DNA of 45,763 nucleotides from an uncultured Kiloniellales bacterium (lineage in GTDB: Bacteria > Pseudomonadota > Alphaproteobacteria > Kiloniellales > JAKSDN01): NCBI GenBank assembly GCA_947258885.1, contig CAMYKD010000016.1, positions 1,850-47,612 of the forward strand, in the 5' to 3' direction. The translations under genes and the position numbers were made by a program. Shown here piece by piece: positions 1 to 10,501 of this stretch. Every line of letters begins with the position of its first letter. Position 1 is the first letter of the stretch. The notes beneath the pieces are model-generated. The model was not told the DNA's origin. It made no database searches and saw only the letters and a program-made list of their open reading frames with translations.

Positions 1-1
1 C

Positions 2-715
2 TTGAGCAACGTGTCCTCGCACCGCGTCGGTTTCCAGATCGCCGGGCCCAGGGCCCGCGAGCTGCTGCAGCGCGTGACAAGGGCGGACGTGTCCAACGAG
101 GCCTTTCCCTTCCTCTCGGTCCGGCAGATCGAGGTCGGCCTGGTCCCGGCCATCGTCTGCCGCATCACCTACACCGGCGACCTGGGCTACGAGATCTACG
201 TGGCCCCCAGGCACCAGGTGTCGCTCTACGAGACCCTGGCCGAGGCCGGCGGCGACCTGGGGCTCAGGCCCTTCGGCATGCGGGCGATGATGTCGCTGCG
301 CCTGGAGAAGTCCTTCGGCTCCTGGATGCGCGAGTACCGGCCGGACTACACGCCGGCCGAGACCGGGCTCGACCGCTTCGTGTCCTTCGAGAAGAACGAC
401 TTCATCGGCCACGAGGCGGCGCGGCGCGAGAGGGACGAGCCGCCGAAGCGGCGGCTCTGCACCTTCGTCGTGGAGGCCGCCGACGCGGACGTCTGGGCCG
501 ACGAGCCGATTTGGCGGGACGGCGCGGTCGTGGGCTTCGTCACCTCCGGCGGCTATGCCCACTACGTCGGGAAGTCGGTCGCGCTGGGCTTCGTTCCGAC
601 CGGACTGATCGAGGAGGGCGCCAGGTTCGAGATCGAGATCCTGGGCGAAATGCGGCCCGCGACGCTGGTCGCCGAGGCGCTGTTCGACCCCCGAGGCGAG
701 CGCATGAGAGGCTGA
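2..715 (+). CDS. Aminomethyltransferase (GcvT-like) domain protein, 5'-truncated by window edge
   Basis: The visible 237 codons are the C-terminal part of a folate-binding GcvT/aminomethyltransferase domain of the kind fused to dimethylglycine or sarcosine dehydrogenases. Seen: 'FQIAGPRARELLQ' near the start, 'YTGDLGYEIYV' (the usual Y-x-G-[ED]-x-G-[WY]-E signature), 'GLRPFGMRAMMSLRLEK', and a typical C-terminal 'LFDPRGERMRG'. The reading frame is open to the window edge, and the family has more sequence upstream (often an FAD-dependent oxidoreductase domain). The true start is therefore probably outside the window, although a TTG at base 2 could be read as a start. In this family the domain passes a one-carbon unit from a demethylated N-methylglycine to tetrahydrofolate. 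The gene converges on the DoeB-like gene. Family call is firm; exact substrate is unknown. Confidence 0.8.
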   Translation: MSNVSSHRVGFQIAGPRARELLQRVTRADVSNEAFPFLSVRQIEVGLVPAIVCRITYTGDLGYEIYVAPRHQVSLYETLAEAGGDLGLRPFGMRAMMSLRLEKSFGSWMREYRPDYTPAETGLDRFVSFEKNDFIGHEAARRERDEPPKRRLCTFVVEAADADVWADEPIWRDGAVVGFVTSGGYAHYVGKSVALGFVPTGLIEEGARFEIEILGEMRPATLVAEALFDPRGERMRG

Positions 716-730
716 CCCGCGGCGCCGGGG

Positions 731-1744
731 TCACAGGTCCGCCGCGATCAGCGCGAGAAAGTCTCCGGGCTCGATCAAGGCCTTGTGCGTGCGGCCGATC
801 AGGGTTCCGGGGCGTTTGGCCCGGTAGACCGCCGGCGCCCGCTCGGGCTTTTCCGGGAAGTGGATCTGGCCGACCGCGTCGCCGTCCTCGACCGGGGACT
901 CCAGGTCGCGCAGGGCCTCGTAGATGCCGCGGTCCTCGGAGATGACGTAGCACTCGGACTCCGGCATGTGCATCCTGCGGGTCGGCGGCAGGCCGCGCGC
1001 CTCGCGGGTCTGCGGCGCCTCGTCGAGGATCTGGAAATGCGCCAGGAGATTGCGGATGCCGGTCTCCGCGATCGCGACCGTTTCGGTCGTCGTCGTGCCG
1101 CCGCCGCCCAGCTCGGTGCCGACGAAGACCTTGCCCGTCTCCTCCACCGCGGTGTCGATCATGCCCTCGGCGTCGAGCTCCACCAGCTCCAGGCTGATCG
1201 GCGCGCCGAAGGCGAGCGCGGCCGCATTCGCCTGCTCCATCACCGCCCCGTCCGCTATCCGGTGGTAGCAGGCGAAGGGCGAGAACATCAGGGTCTTGCC
1301 GCCGGAGTGGATGTCCAGGAGCGCGTCGGCCAAGGGCAGGACCTTGGTCTGGACGTAGTGGGCGATCATGGCGGAGACCGTGCCGCTCCGCTCGCCCGGG
1401 AAGGCCCGGTTCATGTTGACCCCGTCGATCGGCGACAGGCGGGTCCCAGCCATGACGGCGGGGTAGTTGAGGGCCGGAATGACGATCACCCGGCCGGAGA
1501 TCTTCGCCGGGTCAAGCGCGCGGACCAGCTTCATGAGCGCGATCGGGCCTTCGTACTCGTCGCCGTGGTTGCCGCCGGTGAGGACCAGGGTCGGGCCCTG
1601 GCCGTTCTTGATCGAGACGATCGGCAGATGGACCGCGCCCCAGCCCGATTCGTTCCGGGAATGGGGAATGCCGAGATGGCCGAAGTGCTTTCCGTCGGCC
1701 TCGAAGTCGACCGTGGCGCTTACCTTCGGTTCCGTCGCGGCCAT
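731..1744 (-). CDS. doeB: N-alpha-acetyl-L-2,4-diaminobutyrate deacetylase-like zinc hydrolase (DoeB family)
   Basis: A 337-residue member of the succinylglutamate desuccinylase/aspartoacylase (M14-like) family that closely resembles DoeB, which deacetylates the product of ectoine hydrolysis. Zinc ligands are visible: H60 and E63 in 'GGNHGDEYEGP', and H146 in 'DIHSGG'. Other DoeB-like stretches are 'SPIDGVNMNRAFPG' and 'GKVFVGTELGGGG'. Start: I prefer the ATG at 1744, because a GGGAG lies 8 bases upstream. The frame can be extended to an ATG at 1786, but that would run through an inverted repeat that looks regulatory. It is divergent from an M24 hydrolase at 1938, the same enzyme pairing (hydrolase plus deacetylase) as in ectoine degradation. 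The exact substrate is inferred from family and context. Confidence 0.8.
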   Translation of the reverse strand: MAATEPKVSATVDFEADGKHFGHLGIPHSRNESGWGAVHLPIVSIKNGQGPTLVLTGGNHGDEYEGPIALMKLVRALDPAKISGRVIVIPALNYPAVMAGTRLSPIDGVNMNRAFPGERSGTVSAMIAHYVQTKVLPLADALLDIHSGGKTLMFSPFACYHRIADGAVMEQANAAALAFGAPISLELVELDAEGMIDTAVEETGKVFVGTELGGGGTTTTETVAIAETGIRNLLAHFQILDEAPQTREARGLPPTRRMHMPESECYVISEDRGIYEALRDLESPVEDGDAVGQIHFPEKPERAPAVYRAKRPGTLIGRTHKALIEPGDFLALIAADL

Positions 1745-1768
1745 GCGCATATCTCCCTTGGCGAAACT

Positions 1769-1797
1769 CGGATCATTCTGCGTCATGGTATGATCCG
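1769..1797. promoter_or_regulatory. Inverted repeat in divergent doeB-like/M24 promoter region, putative operator
   Basis: Perfect 8-base arms, CGGATCAT (1769-1776) and ATGATCCG (1790-1797), are separated by 13 bases. The site lies in the 193-base space between the two divergent genes, 25 bases upstream of the preferred doeB-like start. Position and symmetry suit a dimeric regulator controlling both genes. No regulator gene is visible nearby, so the assignment is inference. Confidence 0.4.
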
Positions 1798-1937
1798 GAG
1801 CAACGCAACCCTCTTACATCCGAACGATTCGTGCCGGGCGCCCGACTGGCCGGCCTCACGGCAAATGGCAATGGCGCTGCAATTGGGCTAATGATCGAAG
1901 ACCTTCTTTGGATCGGACAGTCAGGGGGAGGATGTCC

Positions 1938-3092
1938 ATGAGCGACCCGTTTCAAAGCCGCACGCTCGAGCTTCAGCGCCGTCTCGCCGACGCGGGCATC
2001 GACCTTCTGCTGCTGACCGATCCGGATTCGATCTTCTATGTCACGGCCTACTGGGGCGACCTCGGGGTCGAGTTCGGCCGCCCGACCGTCGTGGCGGTGC
2101 CCAAGAGCGGCGAGGTGACCCTGATCACCTCGTCCATCGAGGGCGAGATGTGCGAGGCCATGACCTGGGTCGAGGATATCCGGCTGTTCTCCGACGGTGC
2201 CGACGGGGAGTGGACAGGCCCGCTTCGCAGTGTCGTGGAAAGCCACAAAGGGCGGAGGATCGCCGTCGAGCGATCGAAGATCCCGGCGGTCGTCTCGAAC
2301 TATCTGGCAGGAGACCTGGGACTCGGCGGGCTTCTCGACGGCGCGTGCGTCCTGTCCGAGCAGCGCATGGTCAAGGGCCCCGAGGAGATCGCCCAGATCC
2401 GTCAGGCCGGGCAGGTGGCCGTGGCGATGACCGACGCCGCCCGGGCGGTGATCGCCGAGGGCGTGCCGGAATACGAGATCGCCCTGGCGGTCCAGGCCGG
2501 CGGCACCCGCAAGGCGGCCGAGATCATCGGCGGCGAGGACCCGGACTCCCTGATGACCCCGATGATCCATAACCTCCAGGCGCTCAACTCCGGTCCTCAC
2601 ACCGCCATGGCCCATCGCCATCCGACCGTGCGCCGGCTCGTGCGGGGCGACCCGGTCTATCTCTGCTTCTGCTCGATCTGCCATTTCAAGCAGTTCAAGC
2701 TCGGCTACGACCGGGAATACTTCGTCGGCGAGATGTCCGACGAGCACGCGCGCATCTACGAGATAGCCCTCGAGGCTCAGCGGGCGGCGGTCCGGGAAAT
2801 GCGTCCGGGCGCGACCGCAGAACAGATACATCGGGCCTCGGCCGAGGTCTACCGGCGGAACGGCCTCGGGCCGTGCTATCGCACCGGCCGGGCCATCGGC
2901 TACTCGTCGCTCGAGACGCCGGAGCTCAAGGACGGCGACAAGACGGTGCTGCGCCCGGGCATGGCCTTTGCCGTCGATGGAGGCATCACCGTGCCGGGCA
3001 AGTTCGGCGCCCGGGTCGGGGACACGATCCTGGTGACCGAGGACGGCACGGAGTGCGTGACCGAGTCGCCGAGGAACCAACCCGTGCTCTGA
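1938..3092 (+). CDS. M24-family (pita-bread fold) hydrolase without metal ligands, ectoine hydrolase/creatinase-like
   Basis: A 384-residue protein with an N-terminal creatinase domain (about 1-140) and a C-terminal M24 domain (about 150-384). The five metal ligands of M24 aminopeptidases are not kept. By eye, the two Asp positions align with C243 and G256, the His with R318 ('TGRAIG') and the two Glu with D347 ('AFAVDGGI') and G361 ('RVGDTILVTEDG'). Creatinase and ectoine hydrolase (DoeA/EutD) are also metal-independent members that cleave amidine or amide bonds of small osmolyte-like molecules. The divergent DoeB-like neighbour points to the same pathway. Start: ATG 1938 has GGGGGAGG six bases upstream; the ATG at 1932 is too close to it and the TTG at 1908 is less likely. 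It could act on a substrate other than ectoine. Confidence 0.75.
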   Translation: MSDPFQSRTLELQRRLADAGIDLLLLTDPDSIFYVTAYWGDLGVEFGRPTVVAVPKSGEVTLITSSIEGEMCEAMTWVEDIRLFSDGADGEWTGPLRSVVESHKGRRIAVERSKIPAVVSNYLAGDLGLGGLLDGACVLSEQRMVKGPEEIAQIRQAGQVAVAMTDAARAVIAEGVPEYEIALAVQAGGTRKAAEIIGGEDPDSLMTPMIHNLQALNSGPHTAMAHRHPTVRRLVRGDPVYLCFCSICHFKQFKLGYDREYFVGEMSDEHARIYEIALEAQRAAVREMRPGATAEQIHRASAEVYRRNGLGPCYRTGRAIGYSSLETPELKDGDKTVLRPGMAFAVDGGITVPGKFGARVGDTILVTEDGTECVTESPRNQPVL

Positions 3093-3106
3093 ACGCGGTC
3101 GCCCGG

Positions 3107-4072
3107 TCAGGCCTTGTTCCCCAGATAACCGGAAAGATACTGGCGGGCGGCATTCTCCAAGTCCAGCTCGCCGCGCTGGACCGAGCGGCACAGCGCGTGC
3201 AGGCCGTCGTCGTCGCTGTCGTTCAACTGCCGGCGGAGCAGCTCAGCGGCCGAATCCGCTATCTGCAGGCGGATTTGCGCCAAGGTCCTGGCCGCGCGCG
3301 CCGATCCCCCAAGCGCCTCGGCCCGGGCCTCGACGGCATCGCTCAGTTCGGTCACGCCGCGGCCCTCCGTCGCCGTTGTGGCGATCACCGGCACCGTCGC
3401 CGTACCCGGGCCGCGCAACGAAAGCATGCCCTGGAGCTGCGTCACTGTGCGCTCGGCGTTCGGCAGGTCGGCCTTGTTCACCACCAGGACGTCGGCGATT
3501 TCCAGGATACCCGCCTTGATCGCCTGGATCTCGTCGCCCAGTCCCGGGGCGCAGACGACGACGGTGACATCGGCGAGTTGCGCGACCTCGACGTCCGATT
3601 GCCCGGCCCCGACGGTCTCGACGATCACCACGTCCTTGCCCGCCGCGTCCATCAAGTCGACGACCCGCGCTGTGGCGGACGACAGCCCCCCGACATGACC
3701 GCGCGTGGCCAGCGAACGAACGAACACCCCGGAATCGCAGGCATGTTCGGCCATGCGGATGCGGTCGCCGAGGATCGCGCCGCCCGAAAGCGGGCTCGAG
3801 GGATCGACGGCGAGGATGCCGAGGCTTTTCCCGCGCCGGCGCAGCTCGCCGACGAGCGCGCTCACCAGGGTGGATTTTCCGGCACCGGGCGGTCCGGTCA
3901 CGCCGATCACCAGCGCATGGCCGAGTCTGGACTGGATGCCGGCGAGAACCTGCGCGGCACCCGTGCCCGCGTTCTCGATCAAGGTGATGGCCTTGGCGAG
4001 GGCCGCGGGCTCGCCGTCCAGCAGACGCTCGAGGAGCTTGCCGCCGGCCGCGGCGGCGGGCCGGTCGGTCAT
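3107..4072 (-). CDS. meaB: MeaB/ArgK-type G3E GTPase, acyl-CoA mutase chaperone
   Basis: A 321-residue SIMIBI-class GTPase. Seen: Walker A 'GPPGAGKST' (60-68), the '[18 protein letters not shown]' segment typical of MeaB, '[12 protein letters not shown]' and the guanine-specificity motif 'NKAD'. MeaB proteins guard adenosylcobalamin-dependent acyl-CoA mutases: they gate cofactor loading and release damaged cofactor, using GTP. The start codon overlaps the stop of the mutase large-subunit gene by 4 bases (ATGA), so it is the last gene of a translationally coupled TetR/small-subunit/large-subunit/chaperone operon. This arrangement suggests it is dedicated to the neighbouring mutase. Confidence 0.93.
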   Translation of the reverse strand: MTDRPAAAAGGKLLERLLDGEPAALAKAITLIENAGTGAAQVLAGIQSRLGHALVIGVTGPPGAGKSTLVSALVGELRRRGKSLGILAVDPSSPLSGGAILGDRIRMAEHACDSGVFVRSLATRGHVGGLSSATARVVDLMDAAGKDVVIVETVGAGQSDVEVAQLADVTVVVCAPGLGDEIQAIKAGILEIADVLVVNKADLPNAERTVTQLQGMLSLRGPGTATVPVIATTATEGRGVTELSDAVEARAEALGGSARAARTLAQIRLQIADSAAELLRRQLNDSDDDGLHALCRSVQRGELDLENAARQYLSGYLGNKA

Positions 4073-5766
4073 GGCATCACCAGCGGCTGTCCGAAGCCGA
4101 ACTCGCGGCGCAGGCAGGCACAGAGCTCGCCGTGGGTGACGCCGGCCATGGCGGCCTCGACCACCTTTTCGTAGACGTTCTGGCCGGGCGTGCCGGACAC
4201 GGCATTGGCCGCCCGCGCGAGGGTGTCGAGCGCGGCCGTCACCGCTGCTTGGCTACGCTCGGCCTTGAACGCTCGAAAGCGGGCGATATGGGCTTCCATG
4301 GCCCCCTGGTCGGGGCGTTCCAGCGGGCTCGGCGCGGTGGTCGGCTCTTCGGCTTCCCGGTACTTGTTCACCCCGACGATCGTCTCCTGGCCGGAATCGA
4401 TCTTTTGCTGGAAGGCCAGCGCGGATTTCCCGATCATGTCCTGCGGGCGGCCGGCCTCGACCGCGGCAAACATACCGCCGACGGCATCGATCCTGGCGAT
4501 GGTCGCCTCGATCTCCTCTTCCATGCGGTTGGTCAGGGTCTCGAGATAGTAAGAGCCGCCCAGCGGGTCGATCACGTCGGTCAGGTGGGCCTCCTCGCGC
4601 AGGATGTTCTGCGTCGCGATGGCAATGCGCGCGGCCTCCTCCGTCGGCACGCTCAGCACCTCGTCGTAGGCGTCCGTGTGAAGCGACTGCAGGCCGCCGA
4701 AGATGCCGGCGACGGCCTGAACGGCCACGCGGGCGACGTTGTTGAGCGGCTGCTGGCGCGTCAGATCGACTCCGGAGGTCTGGGCGTGGAACTTGAAGCG
4801 CCAGGCCTTGGGGTTCTTGGCGCCGAAGCGCTCGCGCACGATGCGCTGCCAGAGGCGGCGGCCGGCGCGCAGCTTGGCGATCTCCTCGAAGAAGCTGATC
4901 GAAATGTCGAAGAAGAAGGTGAAGCGCGGCAGGAAGACGTCGGGGTCCATGCCCCGCGCCCGGCAGTCCTCGGCATACTGGATCGCCGTGCAGAGGGTGA
5001 GCGCCATGGCTTCCGCTGGCGTGGCGCCGCCCTGCTGCATGTGCTGGCCGACCACCGAGATCGGGTTCCAGCCGGGCAGGTGGGTCTGGCAGAACTCGAC
5101 ATGGTCCACCAGCACCCGGCGCGACCCGGGAAGCGCGATGCGGAAGAACATGTGGTTCGCGACGAAATGGGAGATGTAGTCCGACTGGTTCGACGTGCCG
5201 GTGATCCGGCTCCAGGGAACGTCGCGCCGCTCGGCCACCGCCAGAAGCAGGGCCAGGAGCGTGAAGGGCAGCGGGTCGTTGACCGCGGTCGACAGCTCGC
5301 CGACCCCGATATCGCGATAGCAGAGATCCATGTCGTCGACGGTGTTGACCACGGCGCCGCAGGTTCCGAGCAGCGGCAGCTCGACCTCGTCGCAGTCGTA
5401 GCCGCGGTAGACCGAGTTGCAGGGGATCAGGCTGCCCGCGGTTCCTCCGGCCGCGAGAATGGTCTTGAGCCGCCGGTTGTAGTCCTCCGGCGTGCCGAAA
5501 CCGACCAGCTGGCGCTGGGTCCATGTGCGGCCGCGGTGCATGCTGGGGTAGATGCCGCGGGTCATGGGCAACTGGCCGGGAAAGCCGAGATCCTCCATGT
5601 AGCGTTCCTCGCCCCAGTCCTCGCAGGTGTAGAGCGGCTTGATCTCGATCCCCGAGCGGTTGCGCAGGATTCCGTCCTGGCCGGCCTGGCCGTCGTAGTC
5701 CCGGCGCCATTCGGCCCGGGCGCTTTCGAAGCCGGGCAGGGGCAACTGGACCGGTTGCTCGCTCAT
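4069..5766 (-). CDS. B12-dependent acyl-CoA mutase, large (substrate-binding) subunit of unassigned specificity
   Basis: A 565-residue TIM-barrel mutase lacking the C-terminal B12 domain, which is encoded separately upstream, as in 2-hydroxyisobutyryl-CoA and isobutyryl-CoA-type mutases. Core motifs: '[22 protein letters not shown]' region (71-92), H242 in '[12 protein letters not shown]', 'SLHTDAYDE', '[12 protein letters not shown]', 'IVGVNKYRE'. Pocket residues differ from characterised types. By hand alignment, the position that is Tyr89 in methylmalonyl-CoA mutase is L87, the Arg207 position is N204 (shifted by an insertion), and the Ala116 position is I114, in an unusual '[13 protein letters not shown]'. 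Loss of the carboxylate-binding Arg argues against methylmalonyl-CoA. Substrate is unknown. It sits in an operon with a TetR regulator, small subunit and MeaB. Confidence 0.88.
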   Translation of the reverse strand: MSEQPVQLPLPGFESARAEWRRDYDGQAGQDGILRNRSGIEIKPLYTCEDWGEERYMEDLGFPGQLPMTRGIYPSMHRGRTWTQRQLVGFGTPEDYNRRLKTILAAGGTAGSLIPCNSVYRGYDCDEVELPLLGTCGAVVNTVDDMDLCYRDIGVGELSTAVNDPLPFTLLALLLAVAERRDVPWSRITGTSNQSDYISHFVANHMFFRIALPGSRRVLVDHVEFCQTHLPGWNPISVVGQHMQQGGATPAEAMALTLCTAIQYAEDCRARGMDPDVFLPRFTFFFDISISFFEEIAKLRAGRRLWQRIVRERFGAKNPKAWRFKFHAQTSGVDLTRQQPLNNVARVAVQAVAGIFGGLQSLHTDAYDEVLSVPTEEAARIAIATQNILREEAHLTDVIDPLGGSYYLETLTNRMEEEIEATIARIDAVGGMFAAVEAGRPQDMIGKSALAFQQKIDSGQETIVGVNKYREAEEPTTAPSPLERPDQGAMEAHIARFRAFKAERSQAAVTAALDTLARAANAVSGTPGQNVYEKVVEAAMAGVTHGELCACLRREFGFGQPLVMP

Positions 5767-5778
5767 CGTGTCCTCCTG

Positions 5779-6216
5779 TCAGCCGTTCGCGCAGGCGGCC
5801 CGGGCCTGGGTCGCGAGGTCGCCGACCGTGGCGACGATGTCCTCGCGTGGGCTGCCGGGATGGAACACCCGGCTGACCCCGGCCCGCAACAGCTCCGCCT
5901 CGTCGCCGTCGGGTATGATGCCGCCGGCGACGACCTTGACGTGACCGAATCCCGCCTCGCCCAAGGCCGCCATGAGGTCGGGCAGCAGCAGGTGGTCGGT
6001 CGCGAGCGAACTCACGCCGATCACGTCGACGTCCTCCTCGACGGCGAGCTTGACCACCGCCTCGATCTTCTGCCAGGGCGCCGTATAGATGACCTCCATG
6101 CCGGCGTCGCGCAGATAGGCGGCGACGATACGGCTGCCGCGGTCGTGGCCGTCCAGGCCGATCTTGGTGACCAGCACCCTGGGGGGCGGCGAGATGGATT
6201 TCGTGCTGTCGCTCAT
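5779..6216 (-). CDS. B12-binding small subunit of acyl-CoA mutase
   Basis: A 145-residue cobalamin-binding Rossmann domain. The base-off/His-on signature is present: 'KIGLDGHDRG' (K18, D22, H24, G27), followed by 'VIGVSSLATDH' and 'VVAGGIIPDGD'. H24 would be the lower axial ligand of adenosylcobalamin. The length (about 135-145) matches stand-alone small subunits such as HcmB, and the large-subunit gene begins 12 bases downstream in the same direction. Its own start overlaps the TetR stop by 4 bases. It should form a heteromeric mutase with the 565-residue subunit. Confidence 0.92.
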   Translation of the reverse strand: MSDSTKSISPPPRVLVTKIGLDGHDRGSRIVAAYLRDAGMEVIYTAPWQKIEAVVKLAVEEDVDVIGVSSLATDHLLLPDLMAALGEAGFGHVKVVAGGIIPDGDEAELLRAGVSRVFHPGSPREDIVATVGDLATQARAACANG

Positions 6217-6815
6217 CGGACCTCCTCCGGTCTCTCCAAGGCGCGCCTGAAATACCTCGTGAACTGTCGCGCTATGGCGGAGGGCGTATCGCCGGCCGGG
6301 CGGTACCAGACCTGCGACCAGTTCAACGCGCCGAGCAGCAGGAGGCGGAGATTGCGCCGGTCGGACGGGTTGGGCAGCGCGAGATCGTCGACCAGGCGCA
6401 CGAAGCGTCCTTCATACTCGTCGCGCAAGGCGATCAGCCGGTCGCTTACCTTCTGGGCGTCCTGCGGCAGGACCCGAACGATCACCTGGGCGTAGTCGCT
6501 GCGGTCCAGCACGGTCTCCAGATGGGCGGTGCAGGCCGCCTCCAGCCTGGCCCAGGGGTCCGCGGCCCCGGCGGCCGCGCGGTCGACATTGGCGGCGATG
6601 CGCCGCACGCCTTCCTCGTAGACCGCGAGCAGCAAGTCGTTCTTCGAGGCGAAATGATAGTAGAGCGAGCCGGGCAGCATGCCCGCGTCGCCCGCGATGT
6701 CGCGGATCGTCGTGGCCCGGAATCCCTGATGGGCGAACCGGCGGGCCGCCGCCGCGAGCAGTTGCCGGCGGCGATTGTCCTGGCGCGGGGCGCGGAGGGC
6801 GGCTTGTTCAGTCAT
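6213..6815 (-). CDS. TetR/AcrR-family transcriptional regulator
   Basis: About 200 residues. The N-terminal helix-turn-helix (about residues 15-60) is typical: 'LLAAAARRFAHQGFRATTIRDIAGDAGMLPGSLYYHFASKNDLL'-like segment with the 'G-x-LYYHF-x-SK' recognition region. The C-terminal ligand domain resembles KstR2/FadR-like TetR proteins that sense acyl-CoAs. I chose the ATG at 6815; extending to 6836 would run through the palindrome at 6830-6843. It is the first gene of the mutase operon and overlaps the small-subunit start (ATGA), so it probably represses its own operon in response to a CoA ester or acid. The effector is not known. Confidence 0.88.
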   Translation of the reverse strand: MTEQAALRAPRQDNRRRQLLAAAARRFAHQGFRATTIRDIAGDAGMLPGSLYYHFASKNDLLLAVYEEGVRRIAANVDRAAAGAADPWARLEAACTAHLETVLDRSDYAQVIVRVLPQDAQKVSDRLIALRDEYEGRFVRLVDDLALPNPSDRRNLRLLLLGALNWSQVWYRPAGDTPSAIARQFTRYFRRALERPEEVR

Positions 6816-6829
6816 CCGAAGCAATGTAC

Positions 6830-6843
6830 CAAACAACTGTTTG
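6830..6843. promoter_or_regulatory. Palindrome upstream of tetR, putative autoregulatory operator
   Basis: CAAACA-AC-TGTTTG: perfect 6-base arms with a 2-base centre, 15 bases upstream of the preferred TetR start, in an A+T-rich patch unlike its surroundings. TetR proteins usually bind such short dyads next to their own gene. The assignment rests on position and symmetry. Confidence 0.5.
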
Positions 6844-6930
6844 TTTTTTTAGATCCTCAATTGGCAAACGTCAAGCCGCCGGATTTCGTAGGACGGAAGG
6901 ATGAACTGCGGAGCGGGCCTCGGGAGGCCG

Positions 6931-9736
<2,806 letters not shown>

Positions 9737-9746
9737 GGGCGGCGGC

Positions 9747-9762
9747 TCATACCGAAGTATGA
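9747..9762. repeat. Short inverted repeat downstream of the oxygenase gene
   Basis: TCATAC-CGAA-GTATGA: perfect 6-base arms around a 4-base centre, 11 bases after the oxygenase stop and 71 bases before the Tag-like start. No T-run follows, so it is not a convincing intrinsic terminator. It could be an operator for the downstream gene or chance. Confidence 0.3.
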
Positions 9763-9832
9763 AGCGGTGGTGGCGCGATGTGCTATTCCGGCGGCCGTTG
9801 TCGAGCGCCCGGTCGCTGGCTAGCATGAGGCG

Positions 9833-10501
9833 ATGACCGATTTCCGATCCATACTCGAGGCTGCCCGGGCGCGTGCCGGCGGAGCGGACCCGCTCGAGAA
9901 AAGCCTGCCGGTACCCGAGACGGACGAGGCCCTGCGCGGCCTGGGCGACGACCGCTATCTCTCGCTGATGTCGCTTCGGGTGTTCCGGGCGGGCCTCAAG
10001 CACAGCATGGTGGACGCCAAGTGGCCGGCCTTCGAGGAGGCCTTTCTGGGCTTCGAGCCGCGGCGCGTGCGGGCCATGAGCGACGAGGCCATGGAGCGGC
10101 TGCTCGCCGACAAGCGGCTCATCCGCCACGGTCGCAAGATCATGGCCGTCAGGAACAACGCGGCCGCCATCTGTGCGCTCGCCGAGGAAACCGGCGGCTT
10201 CGGCGCCTATCTCGCCGACTGGCCCGCGAGCCGGATCGTCGAGCTCTGGGACGACCTCGCCAAGCGGTTTTCCCAGATGGGCGGGAATTCAGGCCCTCGT
10301 TTCCTGCGCATGGTCGGCAAGGATACCTTCCTCCTCACCGACGACGTGGTGCGCGCGTTGAATCATTGGGGCGCCATCGACGGCACGCCCAAGGGCAAGG
10401 CCGCACGAGCGAATGTGCAGGAGGCCTTCAACCGCTGGGCCGGGGAGGCTGGCCGGCCGCTCTGCCAGATCAGCACGATTCTGGCGCGCTCGGTCGATTA
10501 A
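9833..10501 (+). CDS. DNA-3-methyladenine glycosylase I (Tag)-like protein
   Basis: A 222-residue protein with Tag-family landmarks: 'PVPETDEALRGLGDDRYLSLMSLRVFRAGL' (in the place of the 'LFEMICLEGQQAGLSW' region), 'FEPRRVRAMSDEAMERLLADKRLIRHGRKIMAVRNNA' and 'FLLTDDVVRALN'. Classical Tag enzymes carry a zinc snap (two Cys, two His) joining the termini; the N-terminal Cys and C-terminal His/Cys are absent here. The protein belongs to a divergent, zinc-free branch often annotated simply as a DNA-3-methyladenine glycosylase. Removal of alkylated adenine is likely but unproven. The stop codon coincides with the first base of a large inverted-repeat element. Confidence 0.72.
   Translation: MTDFRSILEAARARAGGADPLEKSLPVPETDEALRGLGDDRYLSLMSLRVFRAGLKHSMVDAKWPAFEEAFLGFEPRRVRAMSDEAMERLLADKRLIRHGRKIMAVRNNAAAICALAEETGGFGAYLADWPASRIVELWDDLAKRFSQMGGNSGPRFLRMVGKDTFLLTDDVVRALNHWGAIDGTPKGKAARANVQEAFNRWAGEAGRPLCQISTILARSVD

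Noticed and set aside
4132-6495. 787-codon open frame on the plus strand
   Set aside because: Antisense to the mutase operon; Arg/Gly/Ala/Asp-rich with no family motif, as expected of GC-rich shadow frames. The minus-strand genes have clear domain motifs.
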